Part shown: piece by piece, positions 59,516-64,000 of the stretch | How the letters are laid out: every line of letters begins with the position of its first letter | Position numbering within the stretch: the first letter of the stretch is position 1 | The notes under the pieces: generated by a model | Database searches by the model: none | What the model was told of the DNA's origin: nothing | The model's input: only the letters and a program-made list of their open reading frames with translations | Position numbers and translations under genes: made by a program | Assembly (NCBI RefSeq): GCF_014489115.1 | Contig: NZ_JACTAH010000001.1 | Location: 248,001 to 312,000 of the forward strand | DNA: 64,000 nucleotides | Direction of reading: 5' to 3' | DNA from: Thauera sedimentorum | Lineage (GTDB): Bacteria > Pseudomonadota > Gammaproteobacteria > Burkholderiales > Rhodocyclaceae

Positions 59516-60333
59516 TGGCAGCCATCCTCGGGTCTCCTGCTCAGGAAGGCTCGGCAGAGCTCTCTCTTGAGCAGACGCGTGTTGCAAAGGCAGCGGCGGA
59601 TGCGGGGTTCGACCTGACGCCCGAGCAGCAGGGAAGCTGGACACTCTTCCGTTCGACTGCCTTTCCCGCTTGGGTGGGGCTGGCCGTGCAGGAGCCCGGG
59701 ATCTACAGCCTCGGCTTGTCTGATGCAGCGGTTGGGCAGCGGCTTGGCGTTGAGCTTGGGTTGGAACCGTCTGCGGAGCCGGGGCCCTGGGCGCTGCGGT
59801 TTGATGGGGTGGAGGGGTACCTGCGGCTGCACCGCATCCTGCTGCGGGTCGCCGCCGTTTCGCGCGTCGTTCACCAGGAGGGACTGAGGGCGTTCGTCGC
59901 GGCGACTCGAACGCCTCCGAGCGGCACGGAAGCCGTCCGCGAGGTCGTTCAGCGCGTCGGTCAGGACATCTTCCGGCGGTCGCTGATTGAATACTGGGGC
60001 GGGCGGTGCGCCGTGACGGGCCTGGATGTGGTCGAGGTGCTGCGCGCATCGCACATCAAACCGTGGGCGGACTGCGAGAACGATGCCGAGCGCCTGGATG
60101 TGTTCAACGGCCTGTTGCTGGCACCGCACCTGGATGCCCTGTTCGACAGGGGCCTGGTGACCTTCTCCGATGCGGGGCAACTGTTGCGTTCTCCGCAGTT
60201 GAGTGACCGCCAATGGGGACTGCTTGGGATGGGCGGAGTGGAGGCGCGGGCGGAATCACTTGCCGACGGTCATCGGGAGTACTTGCGGTGGCACCGGTCC
60301 AGAGTGTTCCGGGGTGGCGCTGGCTGCGGTTGA
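59515..60333 (+). CDS. HNH endonuclease
   Basis: A 272-aa protein with an uncharacterised N-terminal 150 residues and a C-terminal HNH_2-type domain: CAVTGLDVVEVLRASHIKPW (His about 180), DVFNGLLLAPHLDALFDRG. The start overlaps the DUF262 stop by one base (TGATG), so translation is coupled and the two probably act together. Similar HNH proteins occur beside restriction modules. Confidence 0.85.
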   Translation: MAAILGSPAQEGSAELSLEQTRVAKAAADAGFDLTPEQQGSWTLFRSTAFPAWVGLAVQEPGIYSLGLSDAAVGQRLGVELGLEPSAEPGPWALRFDGVEGYLRLHRILLRVAAVSRVVHQEGLRAFVAATRTPPSGTEAVREVVQRVGQDIFRRSLIEYWGGRCAVTGLDVVEVLRASHIKPWADCENDAERLDVFNGLLLAPHLDALFDRGLVTFSDAGQLLRSPQLSDRQWGLLGMGGVEARAESLADGHREYLRWHRSRVFRGGAGCG

Positions 60334-60633
60334 TCTGAGTAACGCGTGGAGGCAGGCACGAGCGGCCTTGCAGAATGCACCGGTTTCAGCGGCAGTGTTA
60401 GACGCAACGCCAACGCCTGCTCGCATTGCGGGCGGCTGTTGGCGCCGGAGCTGTGCTTGTGCTGCTGCGCGGCCTGACGATCCCCGTCTTTGACACAAAC
60501 GAGTCCGGCCGAACGTTATTTCTCGTTATGGGCTTGCTGGCCCTCTCATCGTGCAAGGGATGTGGCGTCGCGTTTCATGACGTCATCGACCGCGCTACAT
60601 GTAACGCCCAAATTCCAACTTTTCCCTACTCTC
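60334..60633. other. Intergenic region between the convergent defence and replication blocks
   Basis: 300 bases between two convergent genes. No terminator with a clear T-run, no repeat and no convincing gene seen. A 43-codon plus-strand frame with two cysteine pairs (60346-60477) lacks a ribosome site and is listed as rejected. Confidence 0.5.
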
Positions 60634-60960
60634 TCATGGGGTTCGCTTACCCTTCGGTGCATTTCCGTTCAAAGCAGCCCGTGCCTTCCCCTCGACGCTC
60701 ACCGGTCCGGTGCTCAGCCCGCCGTGAAACTTGCAGCGCCCGTTCGCATAAATCACGGTGTGCTTGCAAGGTGCTCCCGCTCTGGTTCGCGCGCCACACG
60801 TCAGGTTAAGCAGATCATCCGGTATGGGCGGATAGGCCGGTGGCGGGTACTGGTAGCCGCGCTTTCGCCATTCCTCGGCAATGCGTTCGCGCTCAATGTG
60901 GTGCGCGCGCCACCGTCGGCGACGGTCGCGCTCGGGATCCTTCTTGGCTTCGGTGGTCAT
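60634..60960 (-). CDS. Small phage-type protein with HGGxSTG motif
   Basis: A 108-aa basic protein, MTTEAKKDPERDRRRRWRAH, whose C-terminal half has CGARTRAGAPCKHTVIYANG and CKFHGGLSTGP. The C-x-A-R-T-x-x-G-x-x-C ... C-x-x-H-G-G-x-S-T pattern is a small zinc-binding family common in phages and satellites. The start at 60960 has AGGAG nine bases upstream. It ends the minus-strand replication module; four bases separate it from the preceding small gene. Function unknown. Confidence 0.72.
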   Translation of the reverse strand: MTTEAKKDPERDRRRRWRAHHIERERIAEEWRKRGYQYPPPAYPPIPDDLLNLTCGARTRAGAPCKHTVIYANGRCKFHGGLSTGPVSVEGKARAALNGNAPKGKRTP

Positions 60961-60964
60961 GGTC

Positions 60965-61090
60965 TTACGCTCCTTGCACTGCCGCCTGGTACTGCAACAC
61001 GTGTCCGGATCCTCCTCGCGCCCCCATGGGCCGCCCCCTCGGGTTGCTGCGCTGGCCCTTTTCCCAGCCACTCTTCTTCGAGTCGGTCAC
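60965..61090 (-). CDS. Very small protein with DUF5681-like motif
   Basis: A 41-aa frame starting with GTG at 61090: GWEKGQRSNPRGRPMGARGG matches the GFKKGQSGNPxGRPxG motif of DUF5681, which precedes many phage small-terminase-like proteins; here only the motif and a short tail remain. GGGAG lies seven bases before the GTG. A preceding tiny frame (ending SNDGRMTGQCPVLALGETT) stops at a GTGA overlap with it, hinting at coupled translation. Upstream bases 61091-61218 hold only that fragment. Confidence 0.5.
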   Translation of the reverse strand: MTDSKKSGWEKGQRSNPRGRPMGARGGSGHVLQYQAAVQGA

Positions 61091-61218
61091 GTTGTTTCTC
61101 CCAGTGCAAGAACAGGGCATTGGCCCGTCATCCGTCCATCATTCGACATTCGCAAACGCGCCTTTTCTCGCTCGAGCTTGCGGTGTTTGCGGCGGCCGGA
61201 TAGTGTGGTTTGGGAGCC

Positions 61219-61998
61219 TTACGCATTGAGCCCTTGACCTCTGGCAGACGCCCAATCGAAGACGATCAACTGACCGCCGTCCTCGCGCAGGCGATCGAAA
61301 ATGCGCTCCCCGAGATAGCCCTTGATCGCGTCGGGCGCGAGATTCGAGAGCATCAACGTCGGCTGGCGCTGTTCGTATCGATCGTTCAACACATCGAACA
61401 GGATCAGCTTCTCGGCATCGCTACCGAACTGCATCCCGACTTCGTCGAGAATCAGGAGGTCCGGAAATGTGAGCGCACTTACGGCTTGCGCCTCGGTCTC
61501 TTCGGCTGCCTTGCCCCACGTGTCCTTGATGCGACGGATTGCCCTGAGCGTGGTGGTGAAAAGCGCCGTTCGGCCAGCGGCCATGATCTGCAACGCGATG
61601 CCGACCGCGAGGTGCGTCTTGCCGGTCCCAGGTCTGCCGACGAACAGCGCACTGCGGCCAGTCTTGAGAACGTGCTCGAAGTCGTCGGCATACTGACGTG
61701 CGAACGCCAAGGCGCGGTGCTGTCCGTCGGTGGTTGCCTGGTAGCTGTCGAGCGTACGGGTCGTGAAGCGCTCAGGAATGCCGGCATTCCCGAGCCGTTG
61801 TTGCCACGCGCGAACGCGCCGCGTCTCTTCGTCCTTCAGCTCCGCCTCGCGCCTCGCTTGCTCGTATTCCTCGGAACAGCGCGGGCACTTGCTCCAGAGC
61901 GCGCCGGCAAACTGCTTGCTCACGTAGTCGCCGTGCTTGTCGCACCGCGCGGTGCGAGTCTTCCTCTCTGCATTCAGTTGATCGGAAAAGGTCTGCAT
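61219..61998 (-). CDS. DnaC-like helicase-loader ATPase
   Basis: A 259-aa AAA+ ATPase. N-terminal cysteine pairs (ARCDKHGDYVS and WSKCPRCSEEYEQARR) resemble a zinc finger. The ATPase core has ALFVGRPGTGKTHLAVGIAL (Walker A Lys about 127) and DLLILDEVGMQFG (Walker B), with NLAPDAIKGYLGERIFDRL in the C-terminal part. This is the phage DnaC / lambda-P-type role of loading the DnaB helicase. It follows the O-like gene by 10 bases, giving the O-P order of lambdoid replication modules. The ATG at 61998 was chosen over a long upstream frame that overlaps the O-like gene. Confidence 0.88.
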   Translation of the reverse strand: MQTFSDQLNAERKTRTARCDKHGDYVSKQFAGALWSKCPRCSEEYEQARREAELKDEETRRVRAWQQRLGNAGIPERFTTRTLDSYQATTDGQHRALAFARQYADDFEHVLKTGRSALFVGRPGTGKTHLAVGIALQIMAAGRTALFTTTLRAIRRIKDTWGKAAEETEAQAVSALTFPDLLILDEVGMQFGSDAEKLILFDVLNDRYEQRQPTLMLSNLAPDAIKGYLGERIFDRLREDGGQLIVFDWASARGQGLNA

Positions 61999-62008
61999 TT
62001 CGTAGTCC

Positions 62009-62767
62009 TCAGATCGGGCCGCCTTGGCCGTAGTCGACCGAGGCAAAGTTTTCGGGGGAGGGGGTTGGGCGCGGAGCAGTGCGGTTGCCGCCCTTGCAGT
62101 GCCAATCCGCGCGGAAGGTCTGCCAGCCGCGAGCGCAGCAGATCTGCAGGACCTCGTCGAGGCTGATGCCAGCCTTGCCCGCCTCGCGCGTGATGTCCGC
62201 AACGACTGTCTTGGTCACCGGTGCGCGCTTGGCCTTGCGGAGAGCAAGGAAGTCATCTGCGGTCTGCTGATCAGCACCGAGGGCGAGAAGGTGCTGGCGC
62301 GGGTCGAATTTCGCCTTTGCCGAACCGGATTGCAGCGGTCCTTGTGTGGGCGTGTTTACATGGTTTGTTCTGGTGGTCTGTTCTTTGCGTGTTGCCCATT
62401 CGGCAACGGGTGGGGTTGCCGAGTGGGCAACCGTTGAAGTTGCCGAAGGGGCAACCGTTGCCGAATAGGCAACCGTTCCGGAGCCCTCCAGATCGGGCAC
62501 GGTGATGGTGTAGCGGGTCGCCTTGGAGTGGCCGCCTTTGCCGTCCTTACGCAACCACCCTAGGCGTTCCAGGGAACTGGTCGCGGTCGAGATGTTGCAG
62601 ACGTTCATGCCGCACCGCTCGGCGATCTGTTTGCGGGACGGCCACACCGTATCGGTGGTCTTCGCGCGGAAGGAGAGCAGCACGCCAAGCACACGGACCT
62701 GTTCCAAGGTCAGCCGCTTGTCGCGCCAGACTTCGATCGGGACGATACTGAAAATTTTCATGTTCAC
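62009..62767 (-). CDS. Phage replication initiator, lambda-O-like winged-helix protein
   Basis: A 252-aa protein. N-terminal winged helix: RLTLEQVRVLGVLLSFRAKT, WPSRKQIAERCGMNVCNIST. The middle encodes a degenerate hexapeptide repeat (VAYSAT, VAPSAT, VAHSAT, VAEWAT) from the four palindromes described under 62391-62473. The C-terminus is proline/glycine-rich. The order O-like then DnaC-like and the iteron-bearing central part match lambdoid initiators whose origin lies within the gene. The start is GTG at 62767 with GGAG seven bases upstream. Confidence 0.8.
   Translation of the reverse strand: MNMKIFSIVPIEVWRDKRLTLEQVRVLGVLLSFRAKTTDTVWPSRKQIAERCGMNVCNISTATSSLERLGWLRKDGKGGHSKATRYTITVPDLEGSGTVAYSATVAPSATSTVAHSATPPVAEWATRKEQTTRTNHVNTPTQGPLQSGSAKAKFDPRQHLLALGADQQTADDFLALRKAKRAPVTKTVVADITREAGKAGISLDEVLQICCARGWQTFRADWHCKGGNRTAPRPTPSPENFASVDYGQGGPI
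62391..62473. repeat. Four palindromic iterons, candidate replication origin inside the O-like gene
   Basis: GTTGCC-N5-GGCAAC occurs four times, each 17 bp: 62391-62407, 62415-62431, 62439-62455 and 62457-62473. The start-to-start spacings are 24, 24 and 18. The centre N5 differs (CATTC, GAGTG, GAAGG, GAATA), yet both arms are perfect in every copy. On the plus-strand side is a T/G-rich, A/T-richer stretch (about 62350-62390) like an unwinding element. Confidence 0.7.
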
Positions 62768-62770
62768 CGG

Positions 62771-63163
62771 TCAGCTCCGAACGCCCGCCCGAGCTGCCTC
62801 GACGAAGCGGCGGCCACGCTCGCCGGCCTGCTCGATCGTCAAGCGCGGCAGGCTGTACTCGGCAATGCACGCGTTGCGCCCGTCGCGGGTCGGAACGATG
62901 ATGTCGCGGGTTTCCACCGGAAAGCCGGCCTGGCGCAGCCGCAGGACATGGTGCGCGGCGCGGCTCGAACCATGCCGATTCCAGACATCCATGTGCGTGA
63001 TGTGCAGGCCGTCCAGCAGATCGGCAAGAACTCGACCCTTGACCGAGGTCGGTCGCGGGTACGAGAATTGGCCCTGAGTGGTTTCAGCAGTGCCGACTTC
63101 GCCCGCCTGGCCGCGGGCGTTGTCCAGAGACGCCGGCCTTTCTGCGAAGGTCGGCGTTTTCAT
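62771..63163 (-). CDS. Winged-helix DNA-binding protein (HTH_39 type)
   Basis: A 130-aa protein. The central ITHMDVWNRHGSSRAAHHVL followed by RLRQAGFPVETRDI is the HTH_39 winged-helix pattern often found before phage replication genes. The start overlaps the preceding small HTH gene by ATGA, and the stop lies three bases before the O-like GTG, so the module is translated as a tight series. Confidence 0.75.
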   Translation of the reverse strand: MKTPTFAERPASLDNARGQAGEVGTAETTQGQFSYPRPTSVKGRVLADLLDGLHITHMDVWNRHGSSRAAHHVLRLRQAGFPVETRDIIVPTRDGRNACIAEYSLPRLTIEQAGERGRRFVEAARAGVRS

Positions 63164-63396
63164 TTCACCACCTCACCGCGGGCCAGGGCGTCGATTTCGT
63201 TCGCGGGCCATGCAAGGAAGCGGTTGGCACGCTTGATCGGGTGCACGCCCATGTACGCGCCGTCACGGCAGAGCGCAACGCGCAGCGTGTTCGGACGAAT
63301 GTGGAGGATGGCGGCAGCCTGCTCGGTCGAGTAGGTGCTTTCCGGGGTGAGCGGCGCATCATTGCGCCAGGTCGTCTGGATGGTGTTCGTTTGCAT
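63160..63396 (-). CDS. Small helix-turn-helix DNA-binding protein (excisionase / MerR-like fold)
   Basis: A 78-aa protein: STYSTEQAAAILHIRPNTLR is a helix-turn-helix and FLAWPANEIDALARGEVVK ends it, the usual layout of AlpA/Xis-like small DNA-binding proteins. The start at 63396 (MQTNTIQ) follows AGGAG nine bases upstream. An inverted repeat of AACGTT half-sites lies in its promoter region, so it could be autoregulated. It may be the excisionase or the regulator of this module. Confidence 0.72.
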   Translation of the reverse strand: MQTNTIQTTWRNDAPLTPESTYSTEQAAAILHIRPNTLRVALCRDGAYMGVHPIKRANRFLAWPANEIDALARGEVVK

Positions 63397-63419
63397 CCGC
63401 TGGTTCTCCTTTCGGAAAA

Positions 63420-63463
63420 CCAACGTTCGCGCCTCGCGGGATTGGTTGGCTGCGGAACGTTGG
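63420..63463. promoter_or_regulatory. Inverted repeat between the HTH gene and the preceding gene
   Basis: CCAACGTTC (63420-63428) and GAACGTTGG (63455-63463) form a 9-bp inverted repeat with AACGTT itself palindromic. It lies upstream of the HTH gene start at 63396. Candidate operator for the small HTH protein; a structural role in the leader RNA is also possible. Confidence 0.45.
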
Positions 63464-63510
63464 CGGATACAACCGTATTTACTGGACTGTGTGCGCTCTA
63501 AACGATCGTA

Positions 63511-63996
63511 TCAGCGCGATATGATCGTAGTGCCCGCGGGAGCCATAGAGGCAAGGGCTTCATCGGGGAGGCTCTCGAGCACATCTCGATACTTCGCGTA
63601 GGCATCCCTGACGATTGAAGTACCCCGGTTCTCGTCCTCGAATAGCAATCCGGTCACAGCTTCCAGTGCTTCAAGCCATTTCCAGTTCTTCCTCAGGTGG
63701 AGGATGACTAGCACTGCGGCCATCACATCGCGCTCTGTAGTGTCGGGTCGGGGATGGTGACCTCGCCTCCGCTCCAGGCCGAAAGCTTGGTCTGCGCTCC
63801 ATCCGTCGTCCACTATCCTCTGAAAGGCCATCTTGACGAACGCGAGGAGCACCTCCTGGTTGTACGGCATCTCGTTGCTGAAGCGCTCGTGGAAGTACTC
63901 GATCAGGTTCCTCGCTGCATCCGGAGCATGTTGTACATGTTGGACAACATTCAGCGCACCTCGCAGGTCGGAGTCACTGACATCGGCCCACTTCAT
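63511..63996 (-). CDS. Unknown 161-aa protein at the right edge
   Basis: Not recognised. Mostly helical by eye (NLIEYFHERFSNEMPYNQEV, VILHLRKNWKWLEALEAVTG), no signal peptide or catalytic motif. The ATG at 63996 is four bases from the window end, so its true start could lie outside. It runs in the same direction as the replication module; 114 bases with an inverted repeat separate it from the HTH gene. Confidence 0.6.
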   Translation of the reverse strand: MKWADVSDSDLRGALNVVQHVQHAPDAARNLIEYFHERFSNEMPYNQEVLLAFVKMAFQRIVDDGWSADQAFGLERRRGHHPRPDTTERDVMAAVLVILHLRKNWKWLEALEAVTGLLFEDENRGTSIVRDAYAKYRDVLESLPDEALASMAPAGTTIISR

Positions 63997-64000
63997 TCTT

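Noticed and set aside
60346-60477. 43-codon frame with CSHC and clustered cysteines, like a tiny zinc ribbon
   Set aside because: GTG start without a Shine-Dalgarno, no relatives known to me, and the cysteines could arise by chance in a TGC-rich stretch.
60380-60520. GTTAGAC and GCCGAAC resembling integron attC cores
   Set aside because: The second does not fit RYYYAAC, the order is reversed and no imperfect palindrome links them; no integrase is nearby.

Overview
The window looks like a chromosome segment of a high-GC betaproteobacterium. Rhodocyclales (Thauera, Azoarcus or Aromatoleum type) is my best guess from gene content and order. That guess rests on remembered synteny, not on a search.

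Core region (1-38,800). From left to right: a partial PEP carboxylase and a thioredoxin-fold protein (minus strand); hemC-hemD-hemX-hemY (plus); hemF (minus); a dusB-fis-purH-purD run (minus); an amgK-murU-pepP-ubiH run (minus); lptD-surA-pdxA-rsmA (plus). After these come a DUF2892 membrane protein, a Crp/Fnr regulator and exonuclease III (minus), then an unusual ammonium-transporter/PAS/GGDEF/EAL fusion (plus) with sigma-54-like and NtrC-like sites upstream. Next are prlC with a translationally coupled redox protein, a DUF2189 membrane protein, an MFS transporter, purC, a nucleoside-recognition membrane protein and aceB (minus). A LysR regulator diverges from aceB and is followed by an ALDH7-type aldehyde dehydrogenase (plus). 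Seven loci carry the same REP-like palindrome, six of them as head-to-head pairs. All are in core intergenic spaces; none was seen after the tRNA.

Island (about 38,924 to beyond 64,000). A tRNA-Thr(CGT) gene with its own promoter and terminator marks the left boundary. Three copies of a 9-bp direct repeat lie just downstream, as expected for integrase arm sites. Inside is a plus-strand defence block: a 1,764-aa DEAD/DUF1998 helicase with a probable C-terminal nuclease domain; an unknown 237-aa protein; a SNF2 helicase; an Eco57I-class adenine methyltransferase; a reverse transcriptase-nitrilase fusion (DRT1/UG1-like) that overlaps the methyltransferase by ATGA; a dGTPase-like HD hydrolase; and a DUF262 plus HNH endonuclease pair. 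Base composition is patchy. The methyltransferase's putative target-recognition segment and the RT plus dGTPase genes are visibly poorer in GC than their neighbours, which suggests modular assembly.

The right end (60,600-64,000) is a convergent minus-strand phage-type module: two DNA-binding proteins, a lambda-O-like replication protein, a DnaC-like ATPase and two small phage-type proteins. The O-like gene contains four evenly spaced copies of a 17-bp palindrome (GTTGCC-N5-GGCAAC), a candidate replication origin. The island therefore looks like a defence-loaded phage-related or satellite-type integrative element. Its integrase and second att site lie outside the window.

The candidate for something new is the RT-nitrilase plus dGTPase cassette inserted into a DISARM/Druantia-like helicase-methyltransferase operon.
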